Below, one piece after another: positions 8,317 through 16,399 of a stretch of 20,453 bases of DNA (within the stretch, counting starts at the first letter, position 1; each line of letters opens with the position of its first letter). The DNA lies in NCBI GenBank assembly GCA_011763485.2, contig JAANSK020283157.1, positions 1 to 20,453 on the forward strand. Reading direction: 5' to 3'. A model generated the notes under the pieces. The model was given only the letters and a program-made list of their open reading frames with translations. It had not been told where the DNA came from and made no database searches. This DNA is from Isoetes engelmannii (taxonomy: Eukaryota > Streptophyta > Lycopodiopsida > Isoetales > Isoetaceae). The translations under genes and the position numbers were made by a program.

Positions 8317-9320
8317 ATGGGTTTTGCGTATTACATTCCTACAACTTTCTTGCAAATATGTGCATGCCACCTTCTTGGTGCACATGCTCTTGAAGTTGAG
8401 GTATATCAAAGTACCCTTCATACATCAGTGCCTAAGATTACTCAAAAGCTTAGCCTAATAAATCCACATCATCGACCTTCTTCAATACCGTCTAGATCTT
8501 TAAGTGATCCAATGAAAAGCATTACAATTCATGGACGTCGCTTTCCTCCATCCGCACTTGATTATTCTTCTCCTAGTCAGTTTTCATCTCCAACCCCTTC
8601 ACCTCTTAGTCAACCTTTATTTCCATCTAAGAAAACCCCATTCCCAAATGAAGCCAGTCCATCATCAAGCTATGCACCATCGTCACAGTATACTTCAAGT
8701 AGTCCTTTGTCATCTTCACCTCTATCATTTGAGGCACCAACTATCAATGCACCTATTTCATCACCTGCATCCAATCTAATCTTATCTCCAGAAAGTTCCT
8801 TTGGTGGCCACCACCATTCCCCTCCCCCTTCCTCGCCCCACCACCACTCTCCACCATTATCCCACCATTCTCGACACTTTTCTGCCCCCAACGTGTCCCC
8901 CTCTGCCCCTCAACGTGTGCACTTCTCTGCCCCCAACTTGTGCCACCATTCTCCTCCTCCTCCTCCTCCACCAACTATCAATGCACATATTTCATCACCT
9001 GCATTCAATCCAACCTTTGGTGGCCACCACCATTCGCCTCCCCCTCCATCTCCCCATCACCACTCTCTACCAGTATCCCACCACCACCATTCTCCTCCTC
9101 CTCCATCATATCTTGATGGAGGTCCAGGAGGTCCTGTGGTGATGGTGGACCATCTGGTGCTGGAGGCATCGGAGGTCGTGGTGGTGATGGTGGTTTGTAC
9201 CCTGGACATAGACCTAGGCAAGGAAAACCAGGGATGAATGGAAAACCTGGCCACGATGGCTCTCCAGGTGGTAGAAGTATGTACGGCGGTCCAGGAGGAA
9301 AAGGTGGTCGTGGGGGGTAG
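8317..9320 (+). pseudogene. Secreted Pro/Ser/His-rich protein with collagen-like tail (one frame change)
   Basis: The ATG at 8317 has a good plant context (gcaATGg) and opens a likely signal peptide, MGFAYYIPTTFLQICACHLL followed by GAHA. The mature part is extensin-like: Ser/Pro runs, HHSPPPPPPP and SPPPPSPHHHS blocks, with about 130 bp of internal direct repeat (8735-8870 against 8970-9108, sharing PTINA-x-ISSPA-x-N and FGGHHHSPPP). The first frame loses its character after GGPGG near 9135 and ends at 9237. Shifting frame there gives GDGGPSGAGGIGGRGGDGG, then KPGMNGKPGHDGSPGG, a Gly-X-Y-like tail that stops at 9320. One missing base near 9136 would explain this, so the gene is either freshly broken or carries a sequencing error. 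A cell-wall role is inferred from composition only. Confidence 0.5.
8735..9108 (+). repeat. Internal direct repeat of the Pro-rich gene
   Basis: The segment starting caccaactatcaatgcac at about 8737 recurs at about 8968. Both copies run through cctttggtggccaccaccattc and a Pro/His block ending in tcccaccacc/tcccaccatt. The first copy carries a short insertion (cttatctccagaaagttcc). The two units give the protein two similar modules. Confidence 0.8.
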
Positions 9321-9498
9321 ATCAAAAAATTTAGAATGAAAGGTGTATTTGGAATGTTAAAAACACCTCGTTAAAATAAGCATTTTGAATAAATTTTTCC
9401 TCTTATATGGTAACACATGGTTTATAGAATGGTTTTTCAAATGCAATGGCATTTCTTTTCAAACAATTGCTGTTTTTAATTGTAGAACATTAAAGATT

Positions 9499-9551
9499 TG
9501 ATACCATCTAGATCTTTAAGTGATCCAATGAAAAGCATTGCAATTCATGGC
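9499..9551 (+). repeat. Copy of an exon piece of the Pro-rich gene
   Basis: The bases ataccatctagatctttaag and those that follow repeat 8484-8535 with about three mismatches in 50. They would encode the same SRSLSDPMKSI-x-IHGR word. This indicates a partial duplication of the gene about 1 kb downstream, or a second, mostly lost paralogue. Confidence 0.85.
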
Positions 9552-9561
9552 CGCTCATCTT

Positions 9562-9648
9562 TGGCCACGTGGCCACGGACCTGGACCAGAACCAGACAAA
9601 CATAGGCTAGGGTTCATCCAGGTACTTTTTGAACCCTGCCACGTGGCC
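9562..9648. promoter_or_regulatory. Pair of G-box palindromes with nested inverted repeat
   Basis: TGGCCACGTGGCCA at 9562-9575 is a perfect 14-bp palindrome around CACGTG. GCCACGTGGC at 9638-9647 is a second one. Between them AGGGTTC (9609-9615) is mirrored by GAACCCT (9631-9637). CACGTG G-boxes bind bZIP and bHLH factors in plants, so this may be a promoter. A possible splice donor, GGTATGT, follows at 9751, which would suit a non-coding first exon. It could also be the hairpin of a transposon end. Confidence 0.4.
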
Positions 9649-10115
9649 ACCGAAGCCCGCGAAGCCCTCTTCCGGATCTATAGATTTGGATCAATCTAAT
9701 TTTTCTGGCCATCGTTCGTTCTCGTTCGCATCCAGTTTCTCTTGTGAACAATCGGTATGTCTTTCTTATCTTCTTTACGATTATATAAGAATCTTCATCT
9801 ATGTTTCTGCTGTGCTATTTCTCCCTTGCATTATTATTGAGAAAAAAGCTTCCCTACGATTGAAAGGATGTTAGTTTATGATTCAATTTCATCAGCTTTG
9901 GAGCCAAGAGTATTTAGAAGCATTTGACTGCTCTCTTATGTAGAGAACAGAATGGCAGATATGTGAGGAAGCCAACCCTCTTCTAAGATGTGCCTCATTC
10001 TCATTTTTGAGGCAGAGTTATATGCAGAGTTAAGCTAAAATCATAGGAAGGTCAGTTTTATAGAAGAATGATATGGCATCTATGAGTCACCTGTGCTCCA
10101 TCAGATATTGTTTTC

Positions 10116-10213
10116 CTGCACACAATCAGACACCATCAGAAAAGCATCACCAATGTAACACTCAGTAGTTGCATCTGTGAAGCTTCGGATATCACAGAAT
10201 CCAAAGCAGGCTC
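10116..10213 (-). pseudogene. Class III nucleotide cyclase-like exon fragment
   Basis: The minus strand reads ACFGFCDIRSFTDATTECYI, then GDAFLMVSDCVQ, open for about 31 codons. FxFCDIRxFTDATE resembles the start of the class III adenylate/guanylate cyclase catalytic domain, where the Asp of F-x-DI-x-x-FT binds metal. An AG acceptor (ATTAG) precedes it. Plants with motile sperm carry such cyclases and most flowering plants do not, so this bears on the host lineage. Only one exon-sized piece is present and no neighbouring cyclase exons were found, so it looks like a captured fragment. Confidence 0.4.
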
Positions 10214-10259
10214 TAATCTTCTACCAGGTACCATTGCTGTGGTTACATTTATGGAGGTT

Positions 10260-10375
10260 AGAAAATTTATGGTTATGGAGGGTAGCAAATTTTATGCGTG
10301 ATTGATGCATAAAAAGCATACAGGCCTGTTTGTGTGGGTTCGCAAATTTCATGCATGCATACAGGCCTGTCAAAA
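10260..10375. repeat. Short direct repeats
   Basis: The word gcatacaggcctgt occurs at about 10317 and 10357, and aaattttatg/aaatttatgg words recur around it. It is a local duplication of unknown origin. Confidence 0.6.
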
Positions 10376-10605
10376 CTTATATATTCTGGATCTGGCAGGA
10401 AAAAAAATATCCATGCTGGTCATTTCTCTTGGTTAAGTCATGCTGCTTTCTGGAATAACTTAGATTTATTGATAAGGGCTTAAAAAGAATTACCATTAGG
10501 TCACTCCACATTTTTCTCTACTTTGATTTGGTGTCTCCTTAGCATGCTGTTTATGTATTTCGTTTTAAAGTAAGATGAATAAGGTATAACTTAAATTTTC
10601 TGAAG

Positions 10606-10765
10606 GTGACTGAAAGTGGCAGGGAAGAGCGAAATCTGGTTGTCAGTAGTGTTGGCAATTTTACAGTCATCTGGGACTTCTGTAGTGTGCGGCAGAATAA
10701 CCATAAGTGTTATAAATCTGCAGATGCTTTAAAAGTCGCTACTGCTATAAAATTGTTCCCAAAGC
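10606..10765 (+). pseudogene. Vid27-like protein exon fragment
   Basis: After an acceptor-like ctgaag the frame reads VTESGREERNLVVSSVGNFT, then VIWDFCSVRQNNHKCYK. This matches the C-terminal region of Vid27-like (vacuolar import and degradation 27-related) proteins, whose plant members carry VTxSGxxERxLVAxVGKFSVIW. After ADALK the match continues in another frame as SRYCYKIVPK, matching the conserved SCYCYKIV word, so one frame change lies near 10732. The rest of the Vid27 gene is absent, and a PPR fragment on the other strand begins at once. It is one captured or stranded exon and not a working gene. Confidence 0.65.
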
Positions 10766-11280
10766 CAAACCAGTACCCACAGGCCGCTATAATTGCAGGC
10801 CAAGAGACAATATCCGGGTTCCTCATGTTGTCAAAAACGCTTCTTCCACTGCCAAACTCCCACACTTGCTATACATATTGATAAGAGCTGTTCAAACGTT
10901 TACACATTTATGTGGCATCTTGTCAAACACCTCTGCAGCATTGTCTATGCTCACAACACCTCTACAGCATTGTCTATGCTCCCACATTTACCGTACATAT
11001 TGATGAGAGCATTCTTTACAACCACATCTATGCCAAGCACCTGTTTCATAATGCTAGCATAAATGTGCTTGCCTTGCGGTAAACAATGAGGCTAGAACAT
11101 GCTGTCAATATAATAGTAAAACTGAATTTGTTTGGACACACTCCTTCAACTAGCATCTGTTTGTACATAGGCAAAGCTTTTCTATCATCACCATCTTGAG
11201 CATATACTCAAATACATTTCTAACAAAAATCTTGTCATATACTTCACTAGCATTTTGTAAATTTAAGTTGGCACAGCGGA
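10755..11280 (-). pseudogene. PPR (pentatricopeptide repeat) gene fragment
   Basis: Read on the minus strand from about 11280 downward, in several frames, it gives ALPMYKQMLVEGVCPNKFSF, TIILTACSSL, QGKHIYASIMKQ, VVVKNALINMYGKCGSIDNA and later ALINMYSKCGSL and NPDIVSWPAIIAACG. These are the PLS-type repeats of plant organellar RNA-editing PPR proteins (NALIxMYxKCGxxxxA). About three repeats are represented out of the ten or more usual for the class. A 29-bp tandem duplication (10927-10952 and 10956-10981) and several frame changes break it. No organellar targeting region is seen. It is a relic or captured fragment. Confidence 0.75.
10927..10981. repeat. 29-bp tandem duplication inside the PPR relic
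   Basis: The unit acacctctgcagcattgtct and its continuation recurs 29 bp later with one or two changes. It adds a frame break to the PPR relic. Confidence 0.85.
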
Positions 11281-11823
11281 GGGCCTAGTTGCTGCTTCAA
11301 AGCTGAATTTCCAAAGCCTTCATTTCTTTTCTCTGAATTTCCTAAATAGCCTAACTACTTATACCCTAGCAAGGTACACCTACAAGCCAGGCCCACCTAT
11401 TAAACCAGAAAGAAAACAAGCAGAGAAAATATACAAGGGCTCATTAGTACACAAGCATGATAGTTGCATCGAACTTTGTAAAAGTACAGCAACACAACAC
11501 TTTTATATAACAATAGCTTGCTCAATTCTCTTTCTAAAGCGTGCATAGTCTCCCACGTATCTTTTTATGCTTACAGGAGCCATAACTCTCAAATATCACT
11601 TCATGTAAAGATTCTGAAATACTTTATTCTCAGACATCACTTTCAATTACTAACAATAATAAACTGCAAAGACATCGCTTTCATTGGGTTTCTCCACTTG
11701 CAATCTCTTATTACACTTACTTTGACTTATGGATCTGCTGTATGCGATTTGTTGAGACCCATCACTTTGAAGAAGTATATCCAACACAGTATTGGTCAGG
11801 AATTTCTTTGATTGTATTTCCAG
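11281..11823. other. AT-rich stretch, possible unrecognised minus-strand exon
   Basis: Most of it shows nothing. On the minus strand a 64-codon frame (11650-11844) contains KFLTNTVLDILLQSDGSQQI, then AYSRSISQSK, ending by a donor-like GTAAGTGT. It has reasonable composition but matches no family I can name. Confidence 0.25.
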
Positions 11824-11916
11824 TGGCCAAACGAGATAAAGCAATCATATTCTCTTCTCTGCAGGGATACTTTGGCCAAACGAGATAAAGCAATCATATT
11901 CTCTTCTCTGCAGGGA
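11824..11916. repeat. Tandem repeat, two 44-bp units with 49-bp period
   Basis: The units 11824-11867 and 11873-11916 (tggccaaacgagataaagca through tctctgcaggga) are identical as far as I can read. The linker is tactt. Perfect identity indicates a recent duplication. Confidence 0.95.
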
Positions 11917-12585
11917 GTGTATAACCATGACAAGCTATATAAAGCCTGTAACAGGAAACATGTTGAAGATCAAGTCTATTGATAGGAGTTTAGCATCATT
12001 TGGAATAGGACAGTCAAACAAACAGGTCAGATCAAACCAAAAACAGTAAACACTTCAACATTTCTGACTAAACATCAAAAACTTAAGAAAAAAAGGAATG
12101 GAGTAAAAAAGAACCCCTTTCATTTTATCTTGTTTATTGCGAACTCCAAAATATGATACGGGTTGCAGATTTCGGATTTGCAAGCATGAATTTTAGCAAG
12201 GATTTCATGTTTCTAGGTCCCAAGCCTGCAATGCATATCATGTGCTGGAAACTTAAAACAAAGAAAGGACTTCTTTCTTTCAAAGGTTGAGGTTTGTCAA
12301 ATATTTCTGCTTTCTGCTACAAATCTTTCTGCCTTGTAAACGATTTTGATCTTCTAAATAGCCGAGCATGATATTCTTCTCCATTAAGTATCTCCTTCAA
12401 GAACAATACATCAAAGCGTAAGAAAATACATGAGAATACCCATTCTATCTCTAGGATATAAGGACATAACCAATGATAATAAAGATGACATTAGATTTGA
12501 TTCTAGAGTGCTTGAACACCAAACGTATTTATTGGCGCAACCATGCATGAAAGGCCACAAATTGTATTCGATGTTCAGACATAAA
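11917..12585. other. Gene-poor AT-rich stretch
   Basis: I see no supported gene or element. A short frame near 12165 (VADFGFAS) recalls a kinase DFG motif but stands alone. Confidence 0.5.
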
Positions 12586-12720
12586 AACATTTCCATCTTT
12601 GCATAGGCATTCACGAGATGGCCATTCTTGTCAAACATGCAGGTGGACTTATACAAGTTTGCTAACTGAAGCTGAATGCTTAAATGCTTAGGACCGAATT
12701 CCTGATGCCAGCTTTTGAGG
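12586..12720 (-). pseudogene. Possible second PPR fragment (E-type C-terminal region)
   Basis: The minus strand reads QLANLYKSTCMFDKNGHLVN, then AYAKMEMFL. This resembles the E motif after the last repeat of plant PPR proteins (LxNxYxxxGxFDexxxVRxxM). The match is short and diverged. The strand is the same as the PPR fragment 1.5 kb to the left, so both may come from one inserted gene copy, although the order would then need the C-terminus to lie downstream (leftwards), which it does not. Confidence 0.25.
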
Positions 12721-13437
12721 GCACATATACTCCAATTGATGATCCAAAAGATCCAGAAAAGCAGCTTTCAAGTTAACGAAAAAAATTGCGCCAACGAGCA
12801 TGTTTCGCAATAAGCTCTTAAGGAAGGCAATCTTAGTATTTGTCCCCTGGATTTGCTCCTTTCTTTAACTACAATATCATCAAAAGCCTGGTGCCTTTCC
12901 ATATGCATGAAATAGCACAAAAAAAACCCAGCTTCGCACAAGAGCTATCTACATCATCTATAAAAGTCTTTTAGTTGCAGACTTTGTTCTGATATTACCG
13001 AATTCCAGTATTTAACTGGTTAATAACTTGAACTCTACCGGTTTAGGGATTAAAATCCCTGGTTTCAGGGCATGAATATATTGTGTTTTGTTCATGTTGC
13101 ATATGCTGCTGATAAATCCATGTTAAAAAAGCCAATCAACTTTTGGGATCAGACATATCTATTTATCCTAACCCACGAAATACTTCCGGAAGCAGATTTG
13201 AGTTTCGGAGTATTTTATACTTCATACAAGCTAGGCAATGCCAGTTGCAAAAAATCAGATCATACCAGTTTGGAACTATTGCCTTCTGAAGGTCTGAACC
13301 GCCAATAACTTCTAAGCTGCAATCCAACCAAGAAATGTCACAGGATGCAACAATAGTTCGTTTATTGAGCCTTTTGCCGGATTTGGATTTTGGCGCGTAG
13401 ATGGCAAATCCTAAAAGGACCAAAGGTTGATTTAGAA
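12721..13437. other. Upstream region of the aspartic protease gene
   Basis: No supported gene. A 78-codon frame at 13072-13308 has no recognisable domain and looks like chance. The region would hold the protease promoter. Confidence 0.5.
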
Positions 13438-13439
13438 GA

Positions 13440-13446
13440 TATAAGA
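13440..13446 (+). promoter_or_regulatory. Weak TATA-like box before the protease
   Basis: The word gaTATAAGAA lies about 49 bp before the ATG, leaving a very short leader. It is only a candidate; true transcription may start further upstream. Confidence 0.25.
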
Positions 13447-13488
13447 AATGGTATTATTACATGGGAATAACAAAGCAGTCTTGGTGTT

Positions 13489-14817
13489 ATGGCCATATGG
13501 GGGTTTGCGATCTTGCTCATGATGATGATGTTTGGAGTAGCAAAAGCTGAGGTATATAGACTAATTTTGCATCATATAGATGCAGGTAAATCTATACCCG
13601 AGAAGTTAGCCCTTGGATCCCTACGAAGCGAGGACAGGTTTAAAGCCCTCGCGGCTAGAACAAAAAAGCCAAATAATATATATCCCTTCAGACTTCATAC
13701 CCTTCCAGCCGATTATCAGATGGTGCTGCAATTGGGTACTCCACCCATAAACTTCACAACAAGCGTTGATACTGGAAGTGACGTTGTCTGGGTGCATTGC
13801 AATAATGAACATAGGCATTGTAGTCCTTGCTCTCCTATGTTAATTCCTTCTCAATCCACTTCCTTTTCCTCCATCTCTTGCAAGTCTGATGAGTGTAGCA
13901 ATTTACCAAGCTCCTCTTGCCCTACTAATGACATTAAATACTACAATATGTATCATAACTCTTGTGTATATAAGTATGAGTATGTAGACCACGCGTACAG
14001 CCTTGGGGAATATGCCAACGAATCCCTCACTCTTAGTTCCTCCTTGGGCCTAACTCAAACTTTCAAGATAAACATTGGGTGTGCACATAAAGTAGGAAAA
14101 GAAACTCAAGGAGGAGGTTTCAACAATGCTAATGGCCTGGTTGGATTAGGCCGTGACTCGAGTTCTCTCATTTCACAACTCCCTTTCCTTGATGGAAAAT
14201 TCTCCCATTGTCTCACTCATTATTCTAAGGATGCGCATAGCATTTTGTTCCTTGGGGACAACTTACCCTTCTCAACAGCCACAAGGCAATCTACTCCTAT
14301 TATTGAAACGGCAAATCAAGGATATTCAGTTCGCCTTCAAAGCATAACTGTTGGTAATACTGTGATTTCAAGATGTAATGCCTCTTTAGATCTAAATGCT
14401 GGTGGAGAAGACGGAGCAGATGCCACCATCTTTGACTCTGGTACAGCATTCACTTCATTTAGCCCTCCTGTGTTCGATGCTATAATAGATGCATTTATTG
14501 ATGCTTTGCCAGACTCAGTTGTAAGCAATGTCAACAATGATGATTATGTGATTGGCCCGTACAAGGCATGCTTTGATGTTTCAGATACACCTAATATAAA
14601 GGTACCGTCCTTGAGTTTTCAATTTGAAGGGGCCTCATTTCATCCTTCGTCAGAGAACTATGTCCAATTCGTAGGTTCTCAAATGTGCTTGCTAATATTG
14701 CCTAGTCAGCATGGGTTTGGTTTCATAGGAAACATCATGCAGCAAAATCATCTTATTACATTCGATGCTAAAGGGATGAAAATCTCTTTCATGAAGACAG
14801 ACTGCAGCAAATTGTAG
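13489..14817 (+). CDS. Nepenthesin-type secreted aspartic protease (family A1B)
   Basis: The product is a 442-residue endopeptidase in a single exon. Residues 1-20 form a signal peptide (MAIWGFAILLMMMMFGVAKA), followed by a short propeptide-like stretch. The two catalytic aspartates are intact: D94 in VDTGSDVVWVHC and D316 in TIFDSGTAFTSF. The Cys-rich nepenthesin insert follows the first site (HCSPCS, then SCKSDEC and SSCP). The flap region shows CVYKYEYVDHAYSLGEYANE, where the Tyr is expected. Other family blocks are NGLVGLGRDSSSLISQLP, KFSHCL, and near the C-terminus FGFIGNIMQQNHLITFDAKG and a last paired Cys at 439. The ATG sits in gttATGGcc. The length is normal for the family. AATATAATAA at 14847-14856 could serve polyadenylation. 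The likely site is apoplast or vacuole. All neighbours are relics or mobile DNA, so context says nothing on its role. It appears functional. Confidence 0.93.
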   Translation: MAIWGFAILLMMMMFGVAKAEVYRLILHHIDAGKSIPEKLALGSLRSEDRFKALAARTKKPNNIYPFRLHTLPADYQMVLQLGTPPINFTTSVDTGSDVVWVHCNNEHRHCSPCSPMLIPSQSTSFSSISCKSDECSNLPSSSCPTNDIKYYNMYHNSCVYKYEYVDHAYSLGEYANESLTLSSSLGLTQTFKINIGCAHKVGKETQGGGFNNANGLVGLGRDSSSLISQLPFLDGKFSHCLTHYSKDAHSILFLGDNLPFSTATRQSTPIIETANQGYSVRLQSITVGNTVISRCNASLDLNAGGEDGADATIFDSGTAFTSFSPPVFDAIIDAFIDALPDSVVSNVNNDDYVIGPYKACFDVSDTPNIKVPSLSFQFEGASFHPSSENYVQFVGSQMCLLILPSQHGFGFIGNIMQQNHLITFDAKGMKISFMKTDCSKL

Positions 14818-15774
14818 TCTTCTATCTATGTTATAATATTTTGCTTAATATAATAACGAGACATCATTAGTTTGTTCTACATTTCTTGTGTGAGTAGAAC
14901 CGTGTTTGGATTCATGATGATTGTTTAAATTTAGGGTTTTCAATCATTATTCATCCAATTGATCTTAATCAATTTTGCTTATCTCAATTTATTATCTAAT
15001 CTAGTCCTGTAAATATATCTAGATAGTGTCTAATCTTAGGGTGACTATACTATCTTATCTTCCTTCCGTCCGTCCTTCCTTAATTTCAATACAAGAATCT
15101 TGTAGAATATCTAGACTTAGAGAGACTATACTATCTTATCTTATCTAATTTTAATGTTTTCACACAACAATTTAGCGTTGGTGGCTCCAGTGCCTTGTGA
15201 ACTCTTGAGACGTCACATCTAAATAAGAAAGCAAATATCTTCTATGAGATGTTAATGTCCCAAGTTTATAATTGAAGAGGTATATTTTTGTCAATTTTAT
15301 AGAATGAACATGGATTTATTTTAGCAATTCTTTGATTTTTGTTGAGCCAAGTCAAGACTTTTATATGATTTAGGTCAAAATTGAAGAGCTTTACTTTCCT
15401 CAATGAATATAGCTTCAATCCTTTGTTATTTGGCAGTTCATATTGTTTAAATCGAATTGGGTGATGCAAGAGAACAAACACCTCTAAGTCATAACACATT
15501 CACGCTTATCTTGCAGAACTGGTTTCACAGGAAAGCCATAAAGTTAGTAGAGTATTGATTAAGGGGATTCTCGATATACGAAATCACGATATATGCACAC
15601 AAAACCACCGATAGATAGGCTTTTCATTCATCACAACAGCAGTATATATTGGGTTTATCATTTGGTAGAGAGTAGGGTAGCCAACCATAGGAACAATATC
15701 GGACTACCCCATAAATGAGAAATGGTGAAACCAACTTCATGGGGCTAGGCAAGTGTGACAAAAATGGCGACAGC
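14818..15774. other. 3' region of the protease and AT-rich spacer with direct repeat
   Basis: No gene is visible. The word gactatactatcttatctt occurs at about 15042 and again at about 15125, each time after a ctaga(t/c)tta-like word, so there is a diverged direct repeat of about 45 bp. The rest shows nothing I can support. Confidence 0.5.
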
Positions 15775-15825
15775 TTCTCATCGAGATAAAAAAAAACCCG
15801 CCCTCGGGAAAAACCCTAATGAGAA
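15775..15825. repeat. Nested hairpin
   Basis: TTCTCAT (15775-15781) pairs with ATGAGAA (15819-15825). Inside, CCCG (15797-15800) pairs with CGGG (15805-15808) around CCCT. It resembles the end structure of some mobile elements, but no element boundary was found. Confidence 0.4.
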
Positions 15826-15940
15826 ACGGTTGCCAATGTTTTCGAAGGAATGTCTGTGGTGCCCCTACGTGACTACAGAGCGCAACATGTTGATGCCAGG
15901 AGCCCCAAGTTGTGATAACTTGCTAAGTACCTACACATGA

Positions 15941-15949
15941 AAAAATAAA
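15941..15949. repeat. Left target-site duplication of the MITE
   Basis: aaaaataaa, identical to 16391-16399. Confidence 0.88.
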
Positions 15950-16390
15950 GGGAAAGTTACCAAAATACCCTTAAAGTTCGCGAAAATTACCAAATTGCCC
16001 TTAATATTTGGCATTTTGGAAAAAATGGCAATAACTTTTTTGTGATGATCTAAATGCAAATGCAGTTTTCAAACAAATTGTAGATAACAATGAGATCTTT
16101 CCAACGAGCATAATATTGCCTAAATTGAAATTGATAATGTAAAGTTATACAATTTTAAATTCATATAAATTTTAAACACAAAAACGATCATAACTTGAGA
16201 TTGCAATCTTCAAATCATGTAATTTTATACTTGTTGGAAAGATCTCATTCATCTCTACAATTCATGGAAGAGTACATTTGCATTTAGATCATCATCAAAC
16301 AGTTATTGTCATTTTTACCAAAATGCCCCTCGGTCGAGGGGCAATTTGGTAATTCTTGCAAACTTCAAGGGATATTTTGATAAGTTTCCC
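15950..16390. mobile_element. Foldback MITE, Mutator-like, 441 bp, with 9-bp target duplication
   Basis: The element begins GGGAAAGTTACCAAAATACC and ends with the complement of GGGAAACTTATCAAAATATC. The two halves match along nearly their whole length: CCAAATTGCCC, GATGATCTAAATGCAAATG and ATGAGATCTTTCCAAC appear in both arms in inverted order. The whole element could therefore fold into one long stem. It is flanked by perfect 9-bp direct repeats, aaaaataaa at 15941-15949 and 16391-16399. A 9-bp duplication and long inverted repeats starting with G are hallmarks of Mutator-like elements. It has no coding capacity and depends on a transposase supplied elsewhere. The perfect flanks suggest a fairly recent insertion, while the arms have diverged from each other. 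Confidence 0.9.
16325..16342. repeat. Perfect hairpin in the right arm of the MITE
   Basis: GCCCCTCG-GT-CGAGGGGC forms an 8-bp stem. The left arm lacks it, so the arms differ by this short palindromic insertion. Confidence 0.85.
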
Positions 16391-16399
16391 AAAAATAAA
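16391..16399. repeat. Right target-site duplication of the MITE
   Basis: aaaaataaa, identical to 15941-15949. A poly-A run (about 16404-16420) follows. Confidence 0.88.

Noticed and set aside
8670-9325. Long minus-strand Gly-rich frames
   Set aside because: They are antisense to the Pro/His-rich gene, whose complement naturally encodes Gly and Trp.
10793-11062. 89-codon plus-strand frame
   Set aside because: It is antisense to the PPR relic.
12150-12260. VADFGFAS word, like a kinase DFG motif
   Set aside because: It is a lone seven-residue match with no catalytic loop, APE or other kinase motif near it.
15755-15940. 61-codon plus frame starting MTKMATASHRDKKKPALGK
   Set aside because: No domain, a basic low-complexity start caused by an A-run, and it ends at the MITE flank. 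Chance is more likely.
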